Assembly (NCBI GenBank): GCA_002067205.1
Contig: MVQL01000157.1
Coordinates: 1 to 44,897 of the forward strand
Direction of reading: 5' to 3'
Length of the DNA: 44,897 nt
Source of the DNA: Pelotomaculum sp. PtaB.Bin104
Lineage (GTDB): Bacteria > Bacillota > Desulfotomaculia > Desulfotomaculales > Pelotomaculaceae
Shown here: piece by piece, positions 6,502-14,836 of the stretch
Position numbering within the stretch: position 1 is the stretch's first letter
How the letters are laid out: the number at the start of each line of letters is the position of its first letter
Notes under the pieces: model-generated
Told to the model about the DNA's origin: nothing
Database searches by the model: none
What the model saw: only the letters and a program-made list of their open reading frames with translations
Program-made: the position numbers and the translations under genes

Positions 6502-6622
6502 ATGTTTTTATAATATTTTATTGCTTTTGTAAGATGCTTATTAATAATGATTTACAATTTGTTATGTTTTATTACGATGAAAAGCGTTGCAATTAAATAG
6601 TTTATAACTCTTGTTTTTTTGA

Positions 6623-6650
6623 TTGACAATTTTATTTAATATGATATGAT
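6623..6650 (+). promoter_or_regulatory. Rightward late-operon sigma70-like promoter
   Basis: TTGACA (6623-6628) and TATGAT (6645-6650) have 16-base spacing. Transcription would start near 6657, about 40 bases before ATG 6696, which has AAGGGGG as ribosome site. It is the best promoter before the packaging and virion genes. Confidence 0.65.
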
Positions 6651-6695
6651 GTAAACATAATTAAAATCAACTTATATTAACGTAAGGGGGTGTTT

Positions 6696-7154
6696 ATGGG
6701 GCGGAAAGCTGTTGATGTTGAAGAAGAAAAAAGAAAAGCGCTTGAGCGTGACGATTCCGGAGCGCTTGACTTTACCAGTCCGCACACACGGAGCAAGCCG
6801 CCGAACGATCGCGTTGCTCCTGGTCAAATTCTTGTCCCGGTTGACAAACAAGATAAGCTCAGGACCGCATTTGGCAAACAAGCCTGGCGTATTAGGTCTA
6901 TTTCTGAGGGGTTCGCCTGGATCGTGCCTTACGGCTTACCGGATCCGTTCCGCAAGGTGGCGATTTACAATATAGAGGAAGGCGTCCGCACTGGTCGGTG
7001 TATTTTGCTATGGTCCGCAGCAGGTTGCGCGCGGAGCCTTAATAAGCTCAGGCAGACACAATATTTACTTACTAATATCCCAATGTCAACACGCGTCCAT
7101 CTGGATGAAGACCGCGCGCTTACGGAGCACTTGACCCATGACGGCGATATTTAA
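6696..7154 (+). CDS. Unknown protein, first gene of late operon
   Basis: This is a 152-residue protein. ATG 6696 is chosen over an in-frame GTG at 6690 because AAGGGGG ends five bases before it. The first 50 residues are charged and probably disordered. The remainder (FAWIVPYGLPDPFRKVAIY and onward) is folded and lacks a recognised domain. It overlaps the next gene by 17 bases. Its position before the terminase genes suggests a late regulator or packaging accessory, unproven. Confidence 0.6.
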   Translation: MGRKAVDVEEEKRKALERDDSGALDFTSPHTRSKPPNDRVAPGQILVPVDKQDKLRTAFGKQAWRIRSISEGFAWIVPYGLPDPFRKVAIYNIEEGVRTGRCILLWSAAGCARSLNKLRQTQYLLTNIPMSTRVHLDEDRALTEHLTHDGDI

Positions 7155-7440
7155 CACATGCGCGGCTTGCGGGCATAGCTGGCAGCAGCGCAAGTACACA
7201 GATTCACCGCGCTGTCCCTGCTGCCATACACGCAAATGGCGCGGGGTGAATAAGCGCATCCTTTGGGGATTCGACGACATTAAGCCAGGAGAAGAGCGAT
7301 CATATACTTTCCAGGCGTCGCCAAGTACCGTGCGCCGGTTCTTTTACGCGCTGAGAATGTTTAAATTTCGAAACAAGGACCGCGCGTTTATAATTACAGC
7401 CTGCAAAATTTCCTCGATATCAATTCTCCGCAGCAAATAA
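7138..7440 (+). CDS. Zinc-ribbon protein
   Basis: This 100-residue protein has an N-terminal zinc ribbon with CAAC (residues 8-11) and CPCC (26-29), the usual two knuckles. It is followed by a basic segment and a C-terminal helical region (STVRRFFYALRMFKFRNKD). It may bind DNA or RNA, as many small phage zinc-ribbon proteins do. It starts inside the previous gene and is followed by a strong terminator, so these two genes form their own unit ahead of the packaging genes. Confidence 0.6.
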   Translation: MTAIFNTCAACGHSWQQRKYTDSPRCPCCHTRKWRGVNKRILWGFDDIKPGEERSYTFQASPSTVRRFFYALRMFKFRNKDRAFIITACKISSISILRSK

Positions 7441-7456
7441 CCAGCAGAATCCCCTC

Positions 7457-7495
7457 GCCGGCAATCGTCCGCATTAACGGTTGCCGGCATTTTTT
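7457..7495 (+). terminator. Rho-independent terminator
   Basis: GCCGGCAA (7457-7464) pairs perfectly with TTGCCGGC (7481-7488), followed by ATTTTTT. It separates the two-gene unit 6696-7440 from the terminase genes, so the latter need read-through or their own promoter (TATAAT at 7522). Confidence 0.8.
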
Positions 7496-7504
7496 ATAAA
7501 AAAT

Positions 7505-7541
7505 AGTTGAAAGGTTAACCGTATAATGCTAATAATAATTT
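7505..7541 (+). promoter_or_regulatory. Leader with TATAAT and no Shine-Dalgarno, resembling 9546-9583
   Basis: A perfect TATAAT lies at 7522-7527, but the nearest -35-like TTGAAA (7507) is only nine bases away. AGTTGAAA (7505-7512) and AATAATAATT (7531-7540) precede ATG 7542. The same two words, 14 rather than 18 bases apart, precede the gene at 9584. Neither gene has a Shine-Dalgarno. The transcript from this TATAAT would have a leader of only about eight bases. Confidence 0.45.
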
Positions 7542-8087
7542 ATGGCACTAGTAATCCCTGAATATAAGCTCGATATAAGTATGATCTGTGCGCACGTCGC
7601 CGAGGGGAAGAGCCTTGCTGACTATGCGAAGGCGCTCCGGATGAGGTACGGCGCGGTCCTGGCGTGGATTGACGAAGATCCCGAGCGCAAGCGCAAGTAT
7701 GACCTGGCGATCGCCGAGCGTGAGCGTTGGTGTGTTGAGCAGATACTTTCAGAGGTCCGCGCTCTTGCCCTGGTTGATATCCGCAAGCTATACGATGCCA
7801 CCGGGGCCCTACTGCCGCCGCATGAGTGGCCGGACGACGTAGCTAAGGCCGTCGTGGGTATGGACGTAACCGCGCCTAAGTACGACAAGGACGGCGCCGA
7901 GGTGACGCCGGAGGTACGCAAGATTAAGTTACATGACAAACTCAAGGCGCTTGATATGTACGGCAAGCAGCACAGTCTGTTCCGCGAGCGGTTAGACGTG
8001 CACACGCATGTAAGCCTTGAAGACCTGGTAATGAAGAGTTTTGAGGGGGGCGTGCCGCAACCGGGGCCGGAAGAGGTAGACTTCTAA
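7542..8087 (+). CDS. terS: Terminase small subunit
   Basis: This 181-residue protein has an N-terminal helix-turn-helix-like region (VAEGKSLADYAKALRMRYGAV, residues 19-39) for DNA recognition. A central helical part carries DIRKLYDATGALLPPHEWPDD, and the segment VRKIKLHDKLKALDMYGKQ is typical of small terminase subunits. Its stop overlaps the large subunit start (TAATG), the classical arrangement. The role is recognition of viral DNA and loading of the packaging motor. There is no Shine-Dalgarno before the ATG. Confidence 0.85.
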   Translation: MALVIPEYKLDISMICAHVAEGKSLADYAKALRMRYGAVLAWIDEDPERKRKYDLAIAERERWCVEQILSEVRALALVDIRKLYDATGALLPPHEWPDDVAKAVVGMDVTAPKYDKDGAEVTPEVRKIKLHDKLKALDMYGKQHSLFRERLDVHTHVSLEDLVMKSFEGGVPQPGPEEVDF

Positions 8088-9538
8088 TGCTGGCAGCAGG
8101 GAAGCTCCGCGAATGGCGAGAGAATCCGTGTAAGTTCGTGTTGGAAGTTTTCCGGGCAGAGCCGGACACCTGGCAGGAGAAGGCGCTCGCTGCTTTCCGG
8201 GACAATAATAGGATTGCGATGAAAGCCAGCAAGGGCCCGGGCAAGACCTGCCTGGAAGCCTGGCTGGCGTGGAATTTCCTGCTTACCCGCCTTCACCCAA
8301 AGATAGCCGCAACATCAATCACCGGTGACAACCTATCAGATAACTTATGGCCTGAAATGGCCAAGTGGCAAAATAAATCCGAGTTATTAAAGGCAAAATT
8401 CAAGTGGACGAAGACGCGGATATTCGCTATTGACCATCCGGAGACGTGGTTCATGTCGGCGCGGAGTTGGAGCAAGAGCGCTGATGCCACACAGCAGGCC
8501 GACACACTGGCCGGGCTGCATGCGGATTATCTTCTCTTTATATTAGACGAGGTTGGCGGCATCCCTGACGCGGTAATGGCTGCGGCGGAAGCGGGGTTGT
8601 CAACCGGGATCGAAACCAAGATTGTCATTGGCGGCAACCCCACGCATACGGAAGGGCCGCTATACCGGGCATGTGTTACGGAGAAGCATTTGTGGTTCGT
8701 TGTAGAAGTCAACGGGGACCCGGACAACCCGGAGAGGGCCAAGCGGGTATCAATCCAGTGGGCCCGGGAGCAGATTGATAAGTACGGCCGGGACAACCCA
8801 TGGGTGCTGGTCAATGTGTTCGGGGAGTTCCCGCCGGCGTCGCTGAATACTTTGTTAGGGCCGGAAGAAGTCCAGAAGGCGATGAAGACCAGGTATAAAG
8901 AGCAGGTGTATAATTGGGCGCAGAAGCGGATCGGGGTTGATGTTTCGCGGTTCGGTGATGATTTGACGGTATTGTTTCCCCGGCAAGGTATACAGGCGTT
9001 CAAGCCGGTTCCGATGCGGCACCCGCGGGGAAGCGCTGTTTCGGTGGATATTGCAACCAGGGTAATAATGGCAAAGGTCAAGTGGGGCAGCGAGGTTGAA
9101 TTGTTCGATGATACTGTTGGCTGGGCCCATGGGGCGATAGATCACATGGTGGCGGCGGGATACTCGCCGGTGCCGATAGCGTTCCATAGTCCGGCGCTGA
9201 ATCCGAGGTATAAGAACCGCCGGGCTGAAATGTGGTTTCGGATGGCAGAATGGGTCAAGCGAGGCGGTGCGTTGCCAAACGTGCCGGAACTGGTTGGCGA
9301 ATTAACTGTCCCGCAGTATTGTTTTCTTGATGGGAAATTTCAGATTGAGCCCAAAGATCAGGTTAAAGAACGGCTTGGCCGGTCACCTGACTATGCGGAT
9401 GCGTTGGCGATGACGTTTGCGATTCCGGACACAGAGAAGGAAGAAGAGCTGCTTACCAGGTTGCGCGATTACGGGCCGTGGAAAGACTTGAATAAATGCG
9501 TACATGATTACAACCCGTTTGAAGAAGCGAGAATATAA
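8087..9538 (+). CDS. terL: Terminase large subunit
   Basis: This 483-residue packaging ATPase/nuclease has Walker A ASKGPGKT at residues 47-54, Walker B LFILDE ending at 155, and a coupling-type segment IGGNPTH near 181-187. The RNase H-like nuclease has GVDVSRFGDD at 283-292 as first acidic motif and SPDYADALAM near 433 as the last. Length and motif order are those of a complete TerL. It cuts concatemers and pumps DNA into the procapsid through the portal encoded at 10300. Confidence 0.95.
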   Translation: MLAAGKLREWRENPCKFVLEVFRAEPDTWQEKALAAFRDNNRIAMKASKGPGKTCLEAWLAWNFLLTRLHPKIAATSITGDNLSDNLWPEMAKWQNKSELLKAKFKWTKTRIFAIDHPETWFMSARSWSKSADATQQADTLAGLHADYLLFILDEVGGIPDAVMAAAEAGLSTGIETKIVIGGNPTHTEGPLYRACVTEKHLWFVVEVNGDPDNPERAKRVSIQWAREQIDKYGRDNPWVLVNVFGEFPPASLNTLLGPEEVQKAMKTRYKEQVYNWAQKRIGVDVSRFGDDLTVLFPRQGIQAFKPVPMRHPRGSAVSVDIATRVIMAKVKWGSEVELFDDTVGWAHGAIDHMVAAGYSPVPIAFHSPALNPRYKNRRAEMWFRMAEWVKRGGALPNVPELVGELTVPQYCFLDGKFQIEPKDQVKERLGRSPDYADALAMTFAIPDTEKEEELLTRLRDYGPWKDLNKCVHDYNPFEEARI

Positions 9539-9583
9539 AAATAACAGTTGAAATTACTTGAATTGTAAATAATAATTAAGTTA

Positions 9584-9985
9584 ATGAATATAAAAGACTT
9601 TTTAATGGATGGGTTCCCGTTCTTAAGCGCGGAGAAGGCAAAGAAAATTTGCGATAACTGGCCGCTTAAAATTGTGGTGTTTCAGCCGGGGAATGGGAAG
9701 ATTGTTGGGGTGGCGTTCTATATGTTCATCAGCGACGAAGCGTTGGGAATAATCAGTGATGATCTGCGGTACATATCCGACCCTAAGGGGTTTGATGAGA
9801 TTGCCGGGATGACAGGCAAGAATCTTCATATATTCTGTTTGCATACGAAGGGGATAAGGAATATTTTCGGAGGGATAAGGAAATTGTTTGAAATGTATAA
9901 CTGCAAAAGCATTTCGTGGATAAATAAAGACATGTCAAAAATAATCATCATCCCGGAGGAACGGTTATGCCAGCCGAAATATTAG
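9584..9985 (+). CDS. Unknown virion-cluster protein, possibly GNAT-like
   Basis: This 133-residue alpha/beta protein lies between terminase and portal. The alternation of strands and helices (LKIVVFQPGN, VGVAFYMFIS, then a helix and WINKDMSKIIII) is reminiscent of the small acetyltransferase-like proteins in T7-type phages (compare gp13), but no acetyl-CoA loop is clear. It has no Shine-Dalgarno; the AGTTGAAA/AATAATAATT leader resembles that of the small terminase. It overlaps the next gene by 19 bases. Confidence 0.6.
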   Translation: MNIKDFLMDGFPFLSAEKAKKICDNWPLKIVVFQPGNGKIVGVAFYMFISDEALGIISDDLRYISDPKGFDEIAGMTGKNLHIFCLHTKGIRNIFGGIRKLFEMYNCKSISWINKDMSKIIIIPEERLCQPKY

Positions 9986-10299
9986 TGGCCTTAGCTGCTT
10001 CTACTGCTGCTGCGGCCCCGGCGGTATTGCAAGCGAGCGAATCAAATTCTACCCGAAAAGCAACGAAGTCAGCGATGGAAGAACAGCAGAAACAGCAGGA
10101 CGCGTACCTGGCAAGCCTTGAGGAAGAAGCCAGTAACGAAAAAAGAAGCGCTGAATCTATTGCTGCCCGTGATCGAGCCAAGGCCATACAGCGTCAAAAA
10201 GTGGCTGCGGCGCAGGGGAGAAGGAGTACGATTCTAACGTCTCCGCTTGGCGTTACAGGGTCGGGGTCAACAGCACGAAAAACCATATTGGGGTCTTAA
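9967..10299 (+). CDS. Small virion-associated protein, unknown function
   Basis: This 110-residue protein starts with a short Ala-rich hydrophobic segment and continues as a charged coiled-coil-like helix (MEEQQKQQDAYLASLEEEA). It ends with QGRRSTILTSPLGVTG and KTILGS, an ending I associate with small proteins beside the portal in podoviruses and siphoviruses. GGAGG precedes the ATG. It stops one base before the portal start. It is probably a minor internal or ejection-related protein. Confidence 0.65.
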   Translation: MPAEILVALAASTAAAAPAVLQASESNSTRKATKSAMEEQQKQQDAYLASLEEEASNEKRSAESIAARDRAKAIQRQKVAAAQGRRSTILTSPLGVTGSGSTARKTILGS

Positions 10300-11997
10300 A
10301 TGGCAGAAACTCAATTACAGAGGATCCAAAGGCTTATCGCGCAAATGGAGAACGACAGGAGTTCGTTCTTGCCGCAGTATAGGGATATTGGTGATTACAT
10401 CTTGCCGAACAGGGCGCGGTTCACGTTGACGGACACGAATAGGGGAGACAGAAGGAATTTAAAGATCATTGACGCAACCGCCTCTTTAGCGTCGAGGACG
10501 TTGCAATCAGGGATGATGGCCGGCATGACTTCTCCGGCGCGTCCGTGGTTCAGGCTGTCTCTGCACGACCAGGATTTAGCGGAATATGGACCTGTCCGCG
10601 TCTGGCTTGACACGGTTACAAAAAGGATGGCATCGTTCTTCTTGAGGTCGAATTTATACAATAGATTGCCGACGGTATACGGTGATATTGGGAATTTTGC
10701 GACGGCGGCAATGTTCTTAGAAGAAGATTTTGATAATATTATGCACGGGTATGTCTTTCCCGTCGGAAGTTATATGATTGCCAATGATGAGAAATTAAGA
10801 GTGCGGGTCTTTGCGCGTGAGTATAGAATGACCGTCCGGCAGATAATCAGGAAGTTTGGCAGGTTGAGCAGCGAAGGGAGCAGTAAACCAGATTGGTCAA
10901 ACATAAGTTTGCAAGTACAGCAGGCATGGGAACGCGGCGATTATGAAACGACATTCGATATTATGCATATTGTGAAGCCGAACGAAAACCGCGACGATTC
11001 AAAATTGGCTTCTAAATTTAAAAAGTTCTCAAGTATTTACTATGAGAAAGGCACGCCGGAAGCGGATGAAAAGTTCTTAAGCGAAAAGGGATATTCGTAC
11101 TTTCCAGTACTGGCCCCGCGGTGGGAAGTTACTGGCGAGGATTCTTACGGGACATCGTGTCCCGGCATGACAATTCTTGGGTACGTAAAATCTCTTCAAA
11201 CAATGCAGAAAAGGAAAGCCCAGGCCATTGAGAAGATGGTTAACCCACCAATGACCGGCCCGACTGCACTTAAAGGTAAACGGGCGTCAATTCTGCCCGG
11301 TGACATTACCTACGTTGACCAACAGAACGGACAACAGGGGTTCCGGCCGGCGCATGAAGTTGACCCGAAAATTGAAGCATTGCTGCTTGATATTCAGGAC
11401 CACCGACAAATAATTCGCCGGGCGTATTATGAGGATTTGTTCTTGATGATTGCGGAATCAAGCGATACGCAGAAAACCGCAAGAGAAATTGAAGAGCGCC
11501 ACGAAGAAAAACTATTAGCGCTTGGGCCGGTGCTGGAACAGGTCAACCAGGACTTGCTTGACCCTTTAATTGACTTAGGGTTCAACTTTGGCCTTGAGCA
11601 AGGCGAGTTCCCTCCTCCTCCAATGGAAATCCAGGGTCAGCCGTTAAAGGTTGAGTATATCAGCGTCATGGCCCAAGCGCAGAAACTTGTCGGGATATCA
11701 AACATCGAGCGGTTCACGTCGTTCGTGGTTAATTTGGCGGCAACGTCCGGTGTTACTGAGGTTGTTGACAAGATAGACCTTGACCAGACGATTGATGTAT
11801 ACGGGGAGCGGCTTGGCGTTGATTCTGAGTTGATAAGGAGTGACGAATCCGTTGCGGGGATAAGAGAAACTAGGTTGAAACAACGGCAGGCAGAACAGAC
11901 AATGGCCGGAATAACCCAAGCGGCAGACGCAGCACAGAAACTTTCAAAGACTGATCTTGAAAAAGACAATCTTATGAAAAGGTTGGTTAAGGCATGA
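10300..11997 (+). CDS. Portal (head-tail connector) protein
   Basis: This 565-residue protein fits the bacteriophage head-to-tail connecting family (PF12236, T7 gp8 type). Family-like features are the N-terminal RDIGDYILPNRARF, the TASLASRTLQSGMMAGMTSP segment near residues 60-80, MFLEEDFDNIMHGYVFPVG, and the long C-terminal helix with EIEERHEEKLLALGPVLEQ. It forms the dodecameric portal vertex. It directly follows the preceding gene and overlaps the next start by four bases. Confidence 0.93.
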   Translation: MAETQLQRIQRLIAQMENDRSSFLPQYRDIGDYILPNRARFTLTDTNRGDRRNLKIIDATASLASRTLQSGMMAGMTSPARPWFRLSLHDQDLAEYGPVRVWLDTVTKRMASFFLRSNLYNRLPTVYGDIGNFATAAMFLEEDFDNIMHGYVFPVGSYMIANDEKLRVRVFAREYRMTVRQIIRKFGRLSSEGSSKPDWSNISLQVQQAWERGDYETTFDIMHIVKPNENRDDSKLASKFKKFSSIYYEKGTPEADEKFLSEKGYSYFPVLAPRWEVTGEDSYGTSCPGMTILGYVKSLQTMQKRKAQAIEKMVNPPMTGPTALKGKRASILPGDITYVDQQNGQQGFRPAHEVDPKIEALLLDIQDHRQIIRRAYYEDLFLMIAESSDTQKTAREIEERHEEKLLALGPVLEQVNQDLLDPLIDLGFNFGLEQGEFPPPPMEIQGQPLKVEYISVMAQAQKLVGISNIERFTSFVVNLAATSGVTEVVDKIDLDQTIDVYGERLGVDSELIRSDESVAGIRETRLKQRQAEQTMAGITQAADAAQKLSKTDLEKDNLMKRLVKA

Positions 11998-12254
11998 CAG
12001 AAATTGACCTGGCGCTTGTACCGATAGACGACCTTATTCGTGAAGTTGAATCGCGATGTAAGACTTTTGTCATGGCGTATGAACTACCCGATGATGTTAA
12101 GTTACGGAATTTATTTGTAACGTGGTTTGGGAAAGGGAATTTGAAAGATGCGGCCGCATTGGTGAATATCCTAAACAACGATTGCCTGAATAACTGGAAT
12201 GGAGAGTTAAAAACCCTGCAACGCATAAATCAAGAGGAAGAAGATGGCGAATAA
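11994..12254 (+). CDS. Small unknown protein beside portal
   Basis: This 86-residue acidic helical protein overlaps the portal stop (ATGA) and the next gene by 11 bases, so it is translationally coupled on both sides. Its segments (IDDLIREVESRCKTFVMAYEL; NLFVTWFGKGNLKDAAALVN) show no domain I know. It is probably a conserved minor protein of this head module, as short proteins often sit between portal and Bbp19-like genes. Confidence 0.65.
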   Translation: MTEIDLALVPIDDLIREVESRCKTFVMAYELPDDVKLRNLFVTWFGKGNLKDAAALVNILNNDCLNNWNGELKTLQRINQEEEDGE

Positions 12255-12558
12255 ACCCCTAGTCCAGAACAGCGCAGACCCTAAACAGATTAAGGCCGCG
12301 AAAGAGAAGGAAAGGTTTTCACGTGAAAGCGAGCTGAATGATTTGGTGACAGTGTTGAATACCGTTGAGGGGCGCCGGGTACTTTGGCGGTTAATGAGCC
12401 ATTGCGGGGTATTTGGTTCAATATTTGAACAGAGTTCAAAAATTTATTATAACTCCGGATGCCAGGACGTAGGGCATTTCATAATGTCCGAAATTACCGA
12501 GGCAGATCAGGAGTTCTTATTCGTAATGATGAGAGAAAATCAAGGAGAAAAGACATGA
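12244..12558 (+). CDS. Bbp19-like phage protein
   Basis: This 104-residue protein matches my recollection of the Bbp19-like family of Bordetella phage BPP-1. The signature is TVEGRRVLWRLMSHCGVFGSI at about residues 40-60, followed by YNSGCQDVGHFIMSEI. The gene sits between the portal and scaffold genes, its usual place. The family function is unsettled; it is a minor head or assembly protein. The stop overlaps the scaffold start (ATGA). Confidence 0.82.
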   Translation: MANKPLVQNSADPKQIKAAKEKERFSRESELNDLVTVLNTVEGRRVLWRLMSHCGVFGSIFEQSSKIYYNSGCQDVGHFIMSEITEADQEFLFVMMRENQGEKT

Positions 12559-13307
12559 CAGAACAACCTGGAACCGCTCAAGCCTCAACTAACGCGGAAA
12601 AAGGAGTAGCACCGGAAACAAAACAAAATCAAACTCCGGAAACAAAACAACAAACGCCTGAACAGTTGCATGAAGCGGCTCTCGCAGCGGTAGAAGCCTA
12701 TCAAGCAGACCCGACTGACGAGCTTAAAGAGGCGGCTAAAACTGCCACGCAGAAAGCAAAAGAAGCGTTTGCAGAATCAAAAAAGGTTGCTGAAAAGGCG
12801 AAAAAAGAGGCAGAAGAAGCCGCGGCTAAGAATAAACCGCCGGAGAAGTACGAGGTTAAACTGCAAGAAAAAAACAGTTTGCCGCCTGAGCGCGTTACGA
12901 AGATCGTTGCTTTTGCGAAAGAACGAGGATTCTCAAACGAACAGGCTCAAGAGGCGGTAAGTTTGGTTGAGGAAGCAGTGTTGGAACATAAAGCGGCTGA
13001 AGAAGAAACGGTTAATCAGTTGCGTGACGTTGAATGGCCTAAACAGGCAAAAGAGGATAAGGAAATTGGTGGCGAGAAGTTCAAAGAAAACGTCGAAATT
13101 GCCAAACGAGCACTTAATAAGTTCGCTTCTAAGGAGCTTAACAAGCTGCTTAAAGAAACCGGGATGGGTAATCATCCGGAAGTTCTGCGAGTCTTTGTGA
13201 ACATAGGGAAAGCAATGGCTGACGATTCTTTGGCTTTGGGGTCACAAGCAACAGGTGAAGAAAAAGACCTTGCCAGCGTGTTCTACGGTGGCGGGGATAA
13301 AAAGTAA
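12555..13307 (+). CDS. Capsid scaffolding protein
   Basis: ATG 12555 follows AGGAG and overlaps the previous stop. The 250-residue product is very rich in Glu, Lys and Ala. It has a disordered Gln/Thr/Pro N-terminus (residues 1-45), a long coiled coil (about 46-120) and a compact C-terminal part (GNHPEVLRVFVNIGKAMADD). The composition and the position just before the major capsid gene are those of podoviral scaffolding proteins, which shape the procapsid and then leave. Confidence 0.85.
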   Translation: MTEQPGTAQASTNAEKGVAPETKQNQTPETKQQTPEQLHEAALAAVEAYQADPTDELKEAAKTATQKAKEAFAESKKVAEKAKKEAEEAAAKNKPPEKYEVKLQEKNSLPPERVTKIVAFAKERGFSNEQAQEAVSLVEEAVLEHKAAEEETVNQLRDVEWPKQAKEDKEIGGEKFKENVEIAKRALNKFASKELNKLLKETGMGNHPEVLRVFVNIGKAMADDSLALGSQATGEEKDLASVFYGGGDKK

Positions 13308-13324
13308 TTTGAGAGGAGAAAAAG

Positions 13325-14326
13325 ATGTCTACTTTAGGAACAAATGTCTTAACGCTTGCAGATTGGGCAAAACGCCTTGACCCGAACGGGAAAGTTCCGG
13401 CCATCGTTGAATTGTTATCACAAACGAATGAGATACTTCTTGATATGTTGTTCAAAGAAGGCAACCTGGCTACCGGAGAACGAACGACTATCAGGACCGG
13501 GCTTCCTACCGTTGCATGGAGATTGCTTAACAATGGCGTCCAGCCGTCAAAAAGCCGCACCGCTCAAATTGACGAATCCTGCGGTATGCTGGAAGCCTGG
13601 TCAGAAGTTGATAAGAAACTCGCTGATCTGAATGGCAACACCGCAGCGTTCAGATTGAGCGAAGCAATGGCCTTCTTGGAAGCGATGAATCAGGAAATGG
13701 CCAGCACGTTGTTCTACGGCAATAGTTCAACGGACCCGGAAGAATTCAATGGTCTTTCCGTGCGGTATTCTTCTTTGTCTGCAGCAAACGCCCAGAACAT
13801 CGTATCTGCCGGCGGGAGCGGTTCGGACAATTCTTCAATTTGGTTGCTTGTCTGGGGCGCGCAGAGTCTTTTTGGGGTATTCCCGAAGGGCTCAAAGGCT
13901 GGGCTTTCTCATTATGACCATGGCGAGGTCACAATCGAGACCACGGCAGGAATCGCAGGAACGCGTATGCGCGGGTATCAGGACCAATGGACTTGGGATT
14001 GCGGTATTGTCCTCAAAGACTGGCGATATGCTGTTCGTATCCCGAACATTGATATCAGCAATCTAACGGGAGAATCTTCTGCCGCTGATCTCCGGAAACT
14101 TATGGTTAAGGCCATGCACAGGATTCCGAATATTAGGTTCGGTAAAGCGGCGTTCTACGTTAACAGAACGGTTGCGGAGTTCCTGGATATTCAGGCAATT
14201 GAAGCTGTATCTGCCGGCGGCGGGACTACACCGAGTAACGTTGACGGACAGATGATTCAGCGGTTCCGTGGGATTCCGTTACGGACTTGCGATGCATTGC
14301 TCGAAACCGAAGCGGCTGTATCATAA
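13325..14326 (+). CDS. Major capsid protein (Bbp17-like)
   Basis: This 333-residue protein has FNGLSVRYSSLSAANAQNIV (about 141-160), SGSDNSSIWLLVWG, then KGSKAGLSHYDHGEV and WDCGIVLKDWRYAVRIPNID. These segments typify the BPP-1-type HK97-fold major capsid proteins. AGAGGAG lies just upstream. It is preceded by scaffold and followed by the decoration protein, the expected order. Confidence 0.92.
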   Translation: MSTLGTNVLTLADWAKRLDPNGKVPAIVELLSQTNEILLDMLFKEGNLATGERTTIRTGLPTVAWRLLNNGVQPSKSRTAQIDESCGMLEAWSEVDKKLADLNGNTAAFRLSEAMAFLEAMNQEMASTLFYGNSSTDPEEFNGLSVRYSSLSAANAQNIVSAGGSGSDNSSIWLLVWGAQSLFGVFPKGSKAGLSHYDHGEVTIETTAGIAGTRMRGYQDQWTWDCGIVLKDWRYAVRIPNIDISNLTGESSAADLRKLMVKAMHRIPNIRFGKAAFYVNRTVAEFLDIQAIEAVSAGGGTTPSNVDGQMIQRFRGIPLRTCDALLETEAAVS

Positions 14327-14356
14327 AATTAAAGACAGATAAAAAGGAGAGATAAA

Positions 14357-14788
14357 ATGTTAGTTGATGCTCAGAATTTATTTTCAGACGAACAAGCCAT
14401 TACCGCCGCAGCCGCTTCCGAGAACATCATTGATCTCGGGGAAGCTCGGGATATTGGCACAGGTGAGAATCTTTACGTTGTCCTGGTCGTTGACACGACA
14501 CTTGACGATTCCGGGGACGATTCAACAGTTGCTGTAACGCTTCAAACGGATGATAACGAATCGTTTGCATCCGCAGTTAACCGGCAGACTTTGTTCACTA
14601 TCGCGGCTACGGCTGCGGCAGGGACAAAGTATATTGCTCGTATTCAGCCGGATGCGCTGAACGAACAATATGCACGGTTGTATTACACGCCGGCAAACGG
14701 CAACCTTAGTGCCGGGGCAGTTACGGCGTTCTTAACCCGCGATATTGACAAATACGTGGCTTATGCGGATAACATCACGATTTCTTAA
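14357..14788 (+). CDS. Bbp16-like capsid decoration (cement) protein
   Basis: This 143-residue beta-rich protein begins LVDAQNLFSDEQAITAAAAS and contains IDLGEARDIGTGENLYVVL, RYIARIQPDALNEQYARLYY-like text (here YIARIQPDALNEQYARLYY) and GAVTAFLTRDID. This pattern is that of the Bbp16-like cement family, which binds capsomers to stabilise the head. GGAGAG precedes the ATG. A strong hairpin terminator follows, as expected for the end of a highly expressed capsid pair. Confidence 0.85.
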   Translation: MLVDAQNLFSDEQAITAAAASENIIDLGEARDIGTGENLYVVLVVDTTLDDSGDDSTVAVTLQTDDNESFASAVNRQTLFTIAATAAAGTKYIARIQPDALNEQYARLYYTPANGNLSAGAVTAFLTRDIDKYVAYADNITIS

Positions 14789-14799
14789 CAATTAAAAAC

Positions 14800-14827
14800 G
14801 GGGGCGGGAAACCGCCCCCATCTTTTA
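14800..14827 (+). terminator. Terminator after capsid/cement genes
   Basis: GGGGGCGG (14800-14807) pairs with CCGCCCCC (14812-14819) around a GAAA tetraloop and is followed by ATCTTTT. It is an intra-operon, probably partial terminator giving more capsid than tail message. The next gene's GGAGG lies directly after it. Confidence 0.78.
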
Positions 14828-14836
14828 GGAGGAGAC

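Larger units (their letters stand above)
6161..6695. other. AT-rich divergent control region, possible origin
   Basis: About 535 bases with no convincing gene lie between the leftward operon (start 6160) and the rightward late operon (start 6696). The stretch is markedly AT-rich and contains leftward and rightward sigma70-like promoters, a 15-mer shared with the control region at 39676, degenerate 10-bp direct repeats and an AT-rich hairpin followed by T residues. The composition and iterons would suit a replication origin, but no direct evidence of origin function can be read. Confidence 0.6.

Noticed and set aside
7507..7527. A complete sigma70 promoter before the terminase genes
   Set aside because: TATAAT is perfect but the only -35-like sequence is nine bases away, too close, so I list it as a leader element and not as a firm promoter.
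12769..12960. Basic Arg/Lys-rich frame inside the scaffold gene
   Set aside because: It is the shifted reading of Glu/Lys/Ala-rich coiled-coil codons, has no ribosome site and shows no protein-like pattern.
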